The position numbers and the translations under genes are program-made. Below are positions 14,224-21,728 of a DNA stretch of 24,504 bases, in pieces. Position 1 is the stretch's first letter, and each line of letters opens with the position of its first letter. The stretch is from DASPXK01 sp035637315 (GTDB lineage Bacteria; Chloroflexota; UBA6077; JACCZL01): positions 1 to 24,504 of the forward strand of contig DASPXK010000191.1 in assembly GCA_035637315.1 (NCBI GenBank), written 5' to 3'. Below the pieces are notes generated by a model that did not search any database, was not told the DNA's origin, and was given only the letters and a program-made list of their open reading frames with translations.

Positions 14224-17200
14224 CCGACTCTGGTTCAGGCTGCTCATCGGCACCTGCCTGGTCCTGGCGGTGACCCTGGGCGCCGTCGTGCTGCTCGTCA
14301 ACAAGGCCGTGACGGGCAGCTTTCAGGACTACGTCGAAGACCAGCAGTCCGCGCGCGTCCAGCGCGCCGAAAGCGTCCTGAGCCGCTACTACGACCGTCG
14401 CCGAGAGTGGATCGGCGTCGAGGCGACGGTCCAATCTGTGGCCGATCTGATGGGCGAGCGACTCGTCCTGGCCGACGCCCAGGGCCGCGTGGTGGCCGAT
14501 TCACAGAACACGCTCGTCGGCCAGATGGCGCGTGATGAGTGGCGGGGTCGACGGGTGTCGATTCGGTCGCAAGAGTTCGCCGTCGGCACGCTGTACATCA
14601 ACCCGATGGGGCTCGGGCAACGAGCGGTCGATACTCGCGGCCAGCTGTTCCTGTCGACGCTCAACAGCTACCTCTCCTGGGCTGTGGTCGTCGGCGTGGT
14701 GGCCGCGCTCGCCCTGAGCCTGGGACTGGCGCGCTGGATCGCCGCGCCCCTGGAGGCCCTGACCGGTGCGGTCCGCCGCATGGAGCGCGGCGAGCTCGAG
14801 CAGCGAATCGATACCTCGATCGGCGGCGAGGTCGGCGCGCTAGCCGAGGCGTTCAACTCGCTTGCCGCTTCGCTGGCGCGAGTTGAGGCGTTACGCCAGA
14901 ACATGGTGACCGACATCGCGCACGAGCTTCGGACTCCGCTCTCCAGCATTCGCGGTTACCTCGAGGCGATTCAGGATGGTGTGGTCAAGCCGAACCGCGC
15001 GACGCTCGACACCATCCACCGCGAGCTGATGCAGCTGACCCGCCTGGTCGACGACTTGCAGGAGCTTTCATTGGCCGAAGCCCACCAGCTCCAACTGCAT
15101 CGCGAGCGCGTCGACGTTGGCGAGCTGGTCGCCTCGGAGGTCCAGGCGGTCCTTCCCCAGGCCACCGCCCAGCAGGTCGAGCTGTCGATGGACGCCACAG
15201 ACGAGCCGCGTTGGGTCTGGCTGGACGGCGGGCGGGTCCGCCAGGTGCTTGGCAACATCCTTCGGAATGGCCTGGCGCATACACCGGCCGGCGGCCGGAT
15301 CGGGGTGAGCGTCGACTGGCCTGATGGCCACGTCCAGATCGCGGTCGCGGATTCTGGACCAGGGATCGCGCCGAACGACGTAGCCCACGTCTTCGAGCGC
15401 TTCTACCGAGCCGACAAGGCCAGATCGAGGCGGGCTGGTGGCACGGGGCTGGGCCTAACTATTGCCCGTGAACTGGTGCGGGCTCACGGCGGTGAGATCA
15501 GCGTCCAGAGCGAGCTCGGCAAGGGTTCCCGTTTCCTGATCAGGCTGCCGTCTACGGCCCCGCCGCATGTCGAGGAGCCGGCCTCACAAGCTGCGGCCCG
15601 ACAGCCCGTGGTCACCAGCCGAGCGCGAATCTGGCCGCTGATCAGCCATGTCACGATGATGGGCGCGCTCTTCGGCGCCCTGGCCGGCGTGCTCGAATCG
15701 TGGATCGCGTCTGCTTTTATCCGAAGACCGTCGGGCTTCCTGGACCTCTTCGGGTACGCGGTCCCGATCGACTCGAGCGTGTTCGCGGGACTGGGGGCGC
15801 TCGCGGCGATCCTGGCGGCCCTCATCTCCAGGATGTTGAAGCGGCCGCTCACGCTCACACGGATCACCATTATCGCGTTGCCGCCCGGGTTCGTGCTGGT
15901 CGGCCTGCTCGCTGGGTACCGTTGGAACCAGTTCTTTAACAAGGAGTCGCCGGCCGACTCACCGGAGGTCCTCTATCCGGTCGCGATCATCGTCTGCGTC
16001 TCGATACTCCTGGCCGTGGTCACCTCGTTCGCCGCCACCGCCGCGCGCCAACGCTGGCGCCGTCCGACGCTGCTAGTCGTACGCCGAGGCCTGCCGCTTG
16101 CGCTGGTCGTGCTGCTGACGGCGGCTGGTGTCTCGGTCGGTCGGGACCAGGCGGCTCATCGCTTGGCTGCCGCGCCGGCCTCTGCTGCGCTCCAGCGCCG
16201 GGCTACCAGCCCGCGCTCGCCCGCGGCGCGGCCACCGGTGGCGGCCGCACCAGTGCCGGCCGCACCGCCGGCCGCGACCGAGCCGGCTGCTGCCCCGGGT
16301 GAAGGCCCTCGGCCCAACGTTCTGCTCATCACCGTTAGCAGCTTGCGGGCCGACCACCTGGGTGCGTATGGCTACGAGAAGGCCCGCACACCCACGATCG
16401 ACCGGCTCGCCAGAGCGGGGGTCCTCTTCACCAACGCCTTGACTCAGCAGCCGGACATCAACGCGGCCCACGCCGCCATTCTGTCCGGGACCTATCCGGC
16501 CACCAATGGCGTGCGGACCGACCTCGTGGACCAGCTCGAACCGTCCGCTCCAACTCTGGCCGCGTCACTCGCCGCGCTGGGCTACCGCACCGCGGCTATC
16601 TACAGCTGGGTCAGCTTCGAGCCGGCCTACTCCGGCCTGGATCGTGGATTTCACGATTATCTCGACCTGACCATCAACCGTCCCGAGTACCTGGCCGACA
16701 ACCGCTCGCAGGCGCTAGCAGCGACGTACGAGCGACTGAAGGCGTACCTGGCCGTGCCCGGGGCCGTTACCGAAGCATTCTCGCTGACGGGTGGGATCGA
16801 CGAGGCGCTCGATGGCAAGGCCGACGTCACAACCGAGGCCGCGATCGCCTGGCTGGAGGAGAACAAGGAGGGGCCGTTCTTTCTCTGGGTGCACTACTTT
16901 GACCCGCACTATCCGTATTCGCCGCCGCCTCCGTTCGACGAGGTCGAGGACACTGGCTGCGCGGATGCCTGTCCAGACGGGACGCTCAGAACGGTCCATG
17001 AGATCGAGGCCGGCGCTCAGTTGACCGCAGCGCAGATCAACCACCTGATCGGCCTGTACGACGGCGAGATCGCCTTCACCGACCAGGAGCTCGGCCGTCT
17101 GATGGCCCGCCTCAAGAACCTTGGCCTGGACCAGAAAACGATGGTGGTCCTGACCGCTGACAATGGCCAGAGCTTCGCTGAACACGATGGTTGGTTTAGC

Positions 17201-17620
17201 GGGTCGGGCCTGTACAGCGCCGAGGCAAGGGTTCCCCTCATTGTCGTGATGCCTGGCATGCTGCCCTCTAGCAGCGTGATTTCGGTGCCGGCGATGGGCA
17301 TTGACGTGGCTCCAACGGTCATCGACGCGGTCGCTGGTGTGACCGATGACAGGTTCGAGGGCCAGAGTTTGATGCCGCTGATGACCGGCCGCGACGACAA
17401 CGACGAGCATGTGGCGATCGCCGAGCTGGCGGACAAGTCACAGGTCGCCGTCGTCGAGAACGAGTGGAAGCTAATTTGGTCAGATGTTGATCAGACAACG
17501 CAGCTCTACCACCTGCCCGATGACCCCAACGAGCTGAACGACCGTTCGGAGGACGAACCCGAAACGGTAGCCCGCCTGCGAGCGTTCCTCGAAGACTGGC
17601 GCGCGGCTCATCCTAACTAA
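14216..17620 (+). CDS. Sensor histidine kinase fused to a 5-TM, sulfatase-like extracytoplasmic domain
   Basis: An uninterrupted 1134-aa frame; GTG 14216 has GGAGG 9 nt upstream. Residues 1-450 form a complete kinase: TM 6-29, periplasmic-type sensor 30-150, TM 152-176, HAMP, HisKA with His236 in IAHELRTPLSS, N-box Asn351, Asp379 in DSGPGIAP, then GGTGLGL. A linker leads to five more predicted TM segments (about 476-500, 520-540, 548-568, 586-608, 625-641). An Ala/Pro linker (655-695) and a sulfatase/alkaline-phosphatase-superfamily domain (699-1130) follow. Five TM segments would carry that domain outside the membrane. It keeps LRADHLGAYGY, WVHYFDPHYPY and TADNGQSF (Asp982, Asn983). The usual first metal-ligand Asp is Ser708, and the nucleophile position in DINAAH appears to be Ile748. 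A catalytically inactive, ligand-sensing role is inferred. Confidence 0.9.
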   Translation: MPSRLWFRLLIGTCLVLAVTLGAVVLLVNKAVTGSFQDYVEDQQSARVQRAESVLSRYYDRRREWIGVEATVQSVADLMGERLVLADAQGRVVADSQNTLVGQMARDEWRGRRVSIRSQEFAVGTLYINPMGLGQRAVDTRGQLFLSTLNSYLSWAVVVGVVAALALSLGLARWIAAPLEALTGAVRRMERGELEQRIDTSIGGEVGALAEAFNSLAASLARVEALRQNMVTDIAHELRTPLSSIRGYLEAIQDGVVKPNRATLDTIHRELMQLTRLVDDLQELSLAEAHQLQLHRERVDVGELVASEVQAVLPQATAQQVELSMDATDEPRWVWLDGGRVRQVLGNILRNGLAHTPAGGRIGVSVDWPDGHVQIAVADSGPGIAPNDVAHVFERFYRADKARSRRAGGTGLGLTIARELVRAHGGEISVQSELGKGSRFLIRLPSTAPPHVEEPASQAAARQPVVTSRARIWPLISHVTMMGALFGALAGVLESWIASAFIRRPSGFLDLFGYAVPIDSSVFAGLGALAAILAALISRMLKRPLTLTRITIIALPPGFVLVGLLAGYRWNQFFNKESPADSPEVLYPVAIIVCVSILLAVVTSFAATAARQRWRRPTLLVVRRGLPLALVVLLTAAGVSVGRDQAAHRLAAAPASAALQRRATSPRSPAARPPVAAAPVPAAPPAATEPAAAPGEGPRPNVLLITVSSLRADHLGAYGYEKARTPTIDRLARAGVLFTNALTQQPDINAAHAAILSGTYPATNGVRTDLVDQLEPSAPTLAASLAALGYRTAAIYSWVSFEPAYSGLDRGFHDYLDLTINRPEYLADNRSQALAATYERLKAYLAVPGAVTEAFSLTGGIDEALDGKADVTTEAAIAWLEENKEGPFFLWVHYFDPHYPYSPPPPFDEVEDTGCADACPDGTLRTVHEIEAGAQLTAAQINHLIGLYDGEIAFTDQELGRLMARLKNLGLDQKTMVVLTADNGQSFAEHDGWFSGSGLYSAEARVPLIVVMPGMLPSSSVISVPAMGIDVAPTVIDAVAGVTDDRFEGQSLMPLMTGRDDNDEHVAIAELADKSQVAVVENEWKLIWSDVDQTTQLYHLPDDPNELNDRSEDEPETVARLRAFLEDWRAAHPN

Positions 17621-17628
17621 CGGTGCTG

Positions 17629-17656
17629 CGAGTGGCGGGTGGCGAGTGGCGGGTCG
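17629..17656. repeat. Four tandem heptamers
   Basis: CGAGTGG, CGGGTGG, CGAGTGG, CGGGTCG, placed between the kinase-sulfatase stop and the next small gene. The array ends exactly where the small gene's GGAG ribosome binding site begins. Confidence 0.75.
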
Positions 17657-17666
17657 GAGTCGCGCG

Positions 17667-17855
17667 ATGAACGTGAGCGGGGATCTGCCAGCGTGGGCGG
17701 TCCTTGTCATCGCGCTCGTCGCGGCGCTTGCCCTAGTGCTGCTCAACATCGGCTGGCTGCTGTCTGCCAAGTCGATGCTCGACGCCCAGCGCCGTAGGCG
17801 GGAACGCGATACTTCGGATCCGGACCCTAAGCCGCCACTCGCGCCTGGCGACTAA
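17667..17855 (+). CDS. Small single-pass membrane protein, unknown function
   Basis: A 62-aa protein with one strong TM helix (residues about 8-29) followed by an Arg-rich cytoplasmic-type segment (DAQRRRRERD) and a Pro-rich tail. The positive-inside rule places the C-terminus in the cytoplasm. ATG 17667 has GGAG at 17656-17659, 7 nt upstream, which is better than GTG 17646 in the same frame. It lies 46 bp behind the kinase-sulfatase and may be an accessory of that system. Its stop overlaps the convergent permease stop by 4 bp. No family is recognised. Confidence 0.6.
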   Translation: MNVSGDLPAWAVLVIALVAALALVLLNIGWLLSAKSMLDAQRRRRERDTSDPDPKPPLAPGD

Positions 17856-18775
17856 CCTGAGCGCAGGGTCGGGTCGAGGACGTCCCGCAGCCAATCGCCG
17901 CCGCGGCTGATGGCGAGCGTCGTGAGCATGATCGCCAGGCCGGGGAACGTGCTCAGCCACCACGCTGTGTCTAGATATTCGCGGCCCTGGCCGAGCATGC
18001 CGCCCCAGCTCGGGCGTGGCGGCTGCACGCCCAGGCCCAGGAAGCTCAGGGTCGACTCGAGGATGATCAGACGGGCCAGGTCGAGGGTGGCCAGCACGAT
18101 GATCGGCGAGAGAATATTCGGCAGGATGTGGCGGAACAGGATCCGCCCGTCCGAGCCACCAAGCGCGTTGACCGCCTGCACGAACTCGCGCTCCTTGAGC
18201 GTCAGCACCACGGCGCGGCACACCCGCGCATACGTCATCCAACCGCTGATCCCGACGATGATGACCAGCTTGATCGGCAAGTCGCCGCTATCAGGCCCGA
18301 GGACCGCGATGATCGCGATCGCCAGCAGGATGAAGGGGAAGGCGAGCTGCATGTCCGCGAACCACATGATCAACTCGTCTACCGGCCCCGCGAAGTAGCC
18401 AGCCAGCATTCCGAGCAGGCTCCCAAGCGCGGTGCCGATGGACACGCCCAGCAGGCCGATACCGAGCGACACCCGCGCTCCATGTAGCATCCGGCTCAGG
18501 ATGTCCCGCCCAAACTCGTCCGTGCCAAGCAAATAGCCTGGCTCCCCTTCCTCGAGCCAGCTTGGCGGCGTGAGGCGAAGGAGAAGCGATTGCTCGAACG
18601 GGTCCCTCGGCGCCAGCAGCGGTGCGAACGCCGCCGCCAGCACCATTGACACCATGATCAGCCCGCACAGCCAGACAACCGGCGGCACCCGGCGCAAGTG
18701 GTAGCCAAGCTTTCGCTGGGCACGCCTCTGCGCGATGCCCACGGCGGCCGTGGAGACTGTGACCTCCTCAGCCAA
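17852..18775 (-). CDS. Peptide/nickel-type ABC transporter permease, DppC/OppC
   Basis: A 307-aa inner-membrane permease. After a Lys/Arg-rich N-terminus come TM1 (VVWLCGLIMVSMVLAAAFAPLLAP), the DppC signature YLLGTDEFGRDILSRMLHGARVSLGIG, and several TM helices. The coupling EAA loop EFVQAVNALGGSDGRILFRHILPN contacts the ATPase. The end segment STLSFLGLGVQPPRPSWGGML is typical. It forms the translocation channel with the DppB-type protein, whose gene ends 15 bp upstream. The start is given as TTG 18775; GTG 18742 is an alternative. A strong GAGGAGGT lies just inside the TTG but is badly spaced for either. Confidence 0.93.
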   Translation of the reverse strand: MAEEVTVSTAAVGIAQRRAQRKLGYHLRRVPPVVWLCGLIMVSMVLAAAFAPLLAPRDPFEQSLLLRLTPPSWLEEGEPGYLLGTDEFGRDILSRMLHGARVSLGIGLLGVSIGTALGSLLGMLAGYFAGPVDELIMWFADMQLAFPFILLAIAIIAVLGPDSGDLPIKLVIIVGISGWMTYARVCRAVVLTLKEREFVQAVNALGGSDGRILFRHILPNILSPIIVLATLDLARLIILESTLSFLGLGVQPPRPSWGGMLGQGREYLDTAWWLSTFPGLAIMLTTLAISRGGDWLRDVLDPTLRSG

Positions 18776-18790
18776 ACTTGAACCCGCCGC

Positions 18791-19744
18791 TCATGCGTAA
18801 CGTATGCGCGGATCGAGCCAGCCGTACGCCAGATCGACCAGGAAATTGACCAGCACGAAGAAGCTGGCCACCAGCACAACGGCTGACTGGACGACCGGAT
18901 AATCACGATTGAAGATCGACTGAATCGCCAGCCGGCCGATCCCGGGCCAGGAGAAGACCGTCTCCGTCACGACCGCTCCGCCCAGGAGCGTGCCGAGCTG
19001 TAGCCCCATGATGGTGACGATCGGGATGGCGGCGTTCTTCAGGTTGTGGCGGACCAGGACGAAAAGCTCACTGAGACCCTTGGCCCGAGCCGTTCGGATG
19101 AAATCCTGGCGCATCACCTCCAGCACCGCCGAGCGCGTCAGACGGGCGATACTGGCCATGGTAAACGCCCCGAGCGTGATGGCCGGTAGGGTCATGTGGC
19201 TGAGCATCGTCGGCCAGTCGCCTAGTTCCAGCCACGTGCCCTGGCCGCGTCCGGAGATGGGGAACAGGCGCAGCTGGAGACCCATCACCAGGATCAGCAT
19301 GATGCCGATGTAAAAGGTTGGCGCCGACTGGCCGATCAGGGCCAGGCCCATCGCCAGGTTGTCCCAGATCGAGTTCCGCCTGGCCGCGGAGACCAGCCCG
19401 GCCGGGATGGCGACCACCACGGCGAGGAAGAACGCCCCCAGCGCGAGCTCGAGGGTGGCCGGCAGTCGCTCGGCCGCGATCTGCATCGCGGGCTGGCGCA
19501 TGTGGATCGACCGGCCGAGGTCGCCGCGGGCCAAGTTCCCAAAATAGACCAGGTATTGGATATAGAGCGGCTGGTCCAGCCCGAGCTCGGCGCGGACCCT
19601 GAAGATCTCAGACGCCGGCGCGTCCGGCGGCAGCATCAACGGCACCGGATCGCCTGACAGCCGCATGACCACGAAGACGATCGTCGAGATACCCCACAGG
19701 GCCGCGACCGCCCGAAACGCCCGCCGGACCAGGAATTGGCGCAC
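18791..19744 (-). CDS. Peptide/nickel-type ABC transporter permease, DppB/OppB
   Basis: A 317-aa permease with TM1 at about 10-30 and the family opening MRQFLVRRAFRAVAALWGISTIVFVVMRLSGDP. It has LGLDQPLYIQYLVYFGNLARGDLGRSI, six TM segments in all, and the EAA loop DFIRTARAKGLSELFVLVRHNLKNA. The end GGAVVTETVFSWPGIGRLAIQSI is diagnostic. It is the second half of the heterodimeric channel. The start is GTG 19744, with no Shine-Dalgarno, because the heptamer repeat at 19748-19827 reaches to within 3 bp of it. The insert may therefore have changed the translation signal or coupling with the binding protein gene upstream. Confidence 0.93.
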   Translation of the reverse strand: MRQFLVRRAFRAVAALWGISTIVFVVMRLSGDPVPLMLPPDAPASEIFRVRAELGLDQPLYIQYLVYFGNLARGDLGRSIHMRQPAMQIAAERLPATLELALGAFFLAVVVAIPAGLVSAARRNSIWDNLAMGLALIGQSAPTFYIGIMLILVMGLQLRLFPISGRGQGTWLELGDWPTMLSHMTLPAITLGAFTMASIARLTRSAVLEVMRQDFIRTARAKGLSELFVLVRHNLKNAAIPIVTIMGLQLGTLLGGAVVTETVFSWPGIGRLAIQSIFNRDYPVVQSAVVLVASFFVLVNFLVDLAYGWLDPRIRYA

Positions 19745-19747
19745 TAT

Positions 19748-19827
19748 GAAGGGGTCAGGGATCGGGGATCAGGGGCCAGGGAACGGGAGTGTGCGCAGCC
19801 CACCGGATCCTGACCCCTGACCCCTTC
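19748..19827. repeat. Heptamer-based inverted repeat inside the peptide-transporter operon
   Basis: Arms 19748-19760 and 19815-19827 are a perfect 13-bp inverted pair (GAAGGGGTCAGGG). The left side reads as heptamers GGGGTCA, GGGATCG, GGGATCA, GGGGCCA, GGGAACG (19751-19785). The right side gives GGGGTCA twice on the minus strand. The element fills the whole gap between the binding protein and the DppB-type permease. Confidence 0.85.
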
Positions 19828-19829
19828 GC

Positions 19830-21533
19830 CTATCGGCTAAACGTCAGCACTTCCTTGCGGAGCTGGAAGAGCTGGTTCGGATTTGGGCGCCAGTTCAGAT
19901 ACTTGGCCACGCCGTAACTCTCGATCGGCTGAACGATCGGGACCCACGGGAAGTTGACCATCATGATGTCCTGCATCTTCTTGTAATTCTCGTCCCGCAG
20001 TTTCTGATCGAGCGAGAATCGGGCCTGGTCCCCGAGCTTGTCCCAGCCCTCCGGGTCTCGCCAGTAGTCCTGCGAGCCGCCGGGGCCGAGCAGTCGGTAC
20101 ATCATCCCGTCCGGGTCCTGGAGTGTCGAGGTCGGGTCCGACCACCAGAGGCCTTTGAATGTCTTCTGGGTCACCTTCTGTGCGCGCACGGACGCCTCGA
20201 TGATCTCCATCTGGGCGTTGATGCCGGCCTTCTTCCACATCTCGATGATCGCCTCGGCCATCTGGCGGTCGTTCTGGAGCTGGCCCTGGGTGCTCTCGAT
20301 GATGATCGGCTCGTTCTTGTAGCCGCCCTCCTGGAGGAGTTGCTTGGCCCGGTCCAGGTTATAGGCGAGCGGTGGGCGGTTCGGGTCATAGCCGACGGTA
20401 TCGCCCTTGGACACGAAGCCGTTCGGGACGATCCCCTGTCCACGCCAGAGGCTCTTGACGATGGCGTCGCGGTCGGTCGCGAACGACAGCGCCTGCTTGA
20501 TTTTCGCGTTGTCCAGTGGCGGGGCCTTAGAGTTCACCGCCAGCACGTACAGTCCGGCGTAGAAGGCGCCTTCCGCTCGCGCCTTGTCGCTCTGATTGAG
20601 CCGGTCGACCTGGTCGGACGGAACCTTCAGAATGATGTCCGCCTCGCCGGCCATAAGGGCCGCTACTCGGGCGGCCGGCTCCGGGATCGGCTTGAAGATC
20701 GCCCGGTCGAAGTCTGGGGCTCCGCCCCAGTAGTCCTTGTTCGCCTCGAGCGTCAGGTGGTCATCCTTGACCCACTCGACGAACTTGACGACGCCACTCC
20801 CGACCGGCTTGCGGTTGAACTGGTCTGCGCCGACCTCCTTGAAGTACTTCTCGGGAATGATCTGCCCGCCGTAGAAGCCGAGCCGAGCCGGCAGCAGCGG
20901 GTCTGGCTTCTTGGTGGTGAAGACGACCGTCGTGTCGTTCGGGGCGTCGATCTTGTCGATCGTCGTGAACACGGTCGCGACCTGAGTCTTCGCCTCTGGA
21001 TCGTAGGTCCGCTCGATCGAGAACTTCACGTCTCGAGCGGTCAGCGGGTCGCCATTGTGCCACTTGACGTTCGGCCGAAGCTTGAATTCCCACGTCAGGT
21101 CGCCTGTCGACTTCCATTCTGTGGCGAGCTGCGGGATCAGGTTGAGGTCGGGATCCCGAGTCGTCAGGTTGTCGAAGATCTGGAACGAGATAGTGATGTT
21201 GTTGATGGCCGTGCTCATGTGCGGGTCGAAATCGGTCACGTCGGCGGCGGTCGCGACCACCAGGTCGCGCTTGTTGGCCGGCGCCTTGGTCGTCGCGACG
21301 CCGCTCTGCAAGACTTTGGCCGCTGGCTGGGGGCCTGCCGCGGCGGCCGGGCTTGGCGACGCGGCCGGGCTGGCGCCGGGCGAGGCGGCGGGCGAAGCCG
21401 CCGGTGCCGCCGGCTTGGGCGCCTCAGTGGGCTTGGCAGGCGTAGCCGGCGCTGGCTGGCAGGCCGCCAGCATGAGCGCGACGATGGCAGCCCCTCCGGC
21501 CGCCCAGTGGGCGGCGGACTGACGCTTGAGCAT
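19830..21533 (-). CDS. Family 5 extracellular solute-binding lipoprotein (peptide/oligosaccharide type)
   Basis: A 567-aa lipoprotein: signal peptide with lipobox LAAC (Cys25), then a Pro/Ala/Ser linker to about residue 75. The SBP_bac_5 fold follows, with RDLVVATAADVTDFDPHM, IFDNLTTRDPDLNLIPQLATEW, WEFKLRPNVKWHNGDPLTARDVKFSIERT and RPVGSG-like RKPVGSGVVKFVEW. Later come IKQALSFATDRDAIV and YNLDRAKQLLQEGGY. It delivers ligand to the two permeases downstream; ligand class is peptide, nickel or oligosaccharide, not decided. ATG 21533 is chosen because AGGTGA lies 5 nt upstream; GTG 21542 overlaps that site. oppD/oppF-type ATPase genes are absent from the window. Confidence 0.93.
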   Translation of the reverse strand: MLKRQSAAHWAAGGAAIVALMLAACQPAPATPAKPTEAPKPAAPAASPAASPGASPAASPSPAAAAGPQPAAKVLQSGVATTKAPANKRDLVVATAADVTDFDPHMSTAINNITISFQIFDNLTTRDPDLNLIPQLATEWKSTGDLTWEFKLRPNVKWHNGDPLTARDVKFSIERTYDPEAKTQVATVFTTIDKIDAPNDTTVVFTTKKPDPLLPARLGFYGGQIIPEKYFKEVGADQFNRKPVGSGVVKFVEWVKDDHLTLEANKDYWGGAPDFDRAIFKPIPEPAARVAALMAGEADIILKVPSDQVDRLNQSDKARAEGAFYAGLYVLAVNSKAPPLDNAKIKQALSFATDRDAIVKSLWRGQGIVPNGFVSKGDTVGYDPNRPPLAYNLDRAKQLLQEGGYKNEPIIIESTQGQLQNDRQMAEAIIEMWKKAGINAQMEIIEASVRAQKVTQKTFKGLWWSDPTSTLQDPDGMMYRLLGPGGSQDYWRDPEGWDKLGDQARFSLDQKLRDENYKKMQDIMMVNFPWVPIVQPIESYGVAKYLNWRPNPNQLFQLRKEVLTFSR

Positions 21534-21560
21534 CGCAGTCACCTCACAGAAGACGAAATT

Positions 21561-21577
21561 CGCCGGCTACGCCGGCG
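21561..21577 (-). other. Leader hairpin of the peptide-binding protein gene
   Basis: CGCCGGC, a 3-nt loop and GCCGGCG make a stable 7-bp stem in the presumed 5' untranslated region, 27 nt before the ATG. It could protect or tune the mRNA. Confidence 0.4.
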
Positions 21578-21619
21578 GGCACACTAGCCCACGCCCTACT
21601 TCGGGCGCTGGCCTGGGCT

Positions 21620-21648
21620 ATTCTCACACGTGGCCTCACCCTTGTCAA
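21620..21648 (-). promoter_or_regulatory. Promoter of the peptide ABC transporter operon
   Basis: On the minus strand a perfect TTGACA (21648-21643) is followed after 17 bp by GAGAAT (21625-21620; 4/6). Transcription would begin near 21613, giving an 80-nt leader with the 21561-21577 hairpin. Confidence 0.65.
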
Positions 21649-21679
21649 TCGATGTCGCTCGGCCATGCCCTGGGCAGCC

Positions 21680-21688
21680 TGCTATGAT
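21680..21688 (+). promoter_or_regulatory. Extended -10 promoter of the DUF3500-type gene
   Basis: TGCTATGAT: TGn plus TATGAT (5/6). It gives a leader of about 34 nt. The divergent operon promoter lies 32 bp upstream, so the two may interfere or share control. Confidence 0.55.
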
Positions 21689-21728
21689 GCTCGTGGCACG
21701 ACAAGAATCGCACCACAGGAGTGTTCAG

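Noticed and set aside
13402..14304. 300-codon minus-strand open frame
   Set aside because: It is antisense to the response regulator, whose receiver and winged-helix motifs are unambiguous.
15608..15610. Internal GTG as a separate start for the TM-sulfatase part
   Set aside because: No ribosome binding site precedes it and the frame is continuous with the kinase; kept only as a check on the fusion.
20340..21587. 415-codon plus-strand open frame
   Set aside because: It is entirely antisense to the well-supported binding lipoprotein and has Arg/Val/Leu-rich composition typical of high-GC shadow frames.
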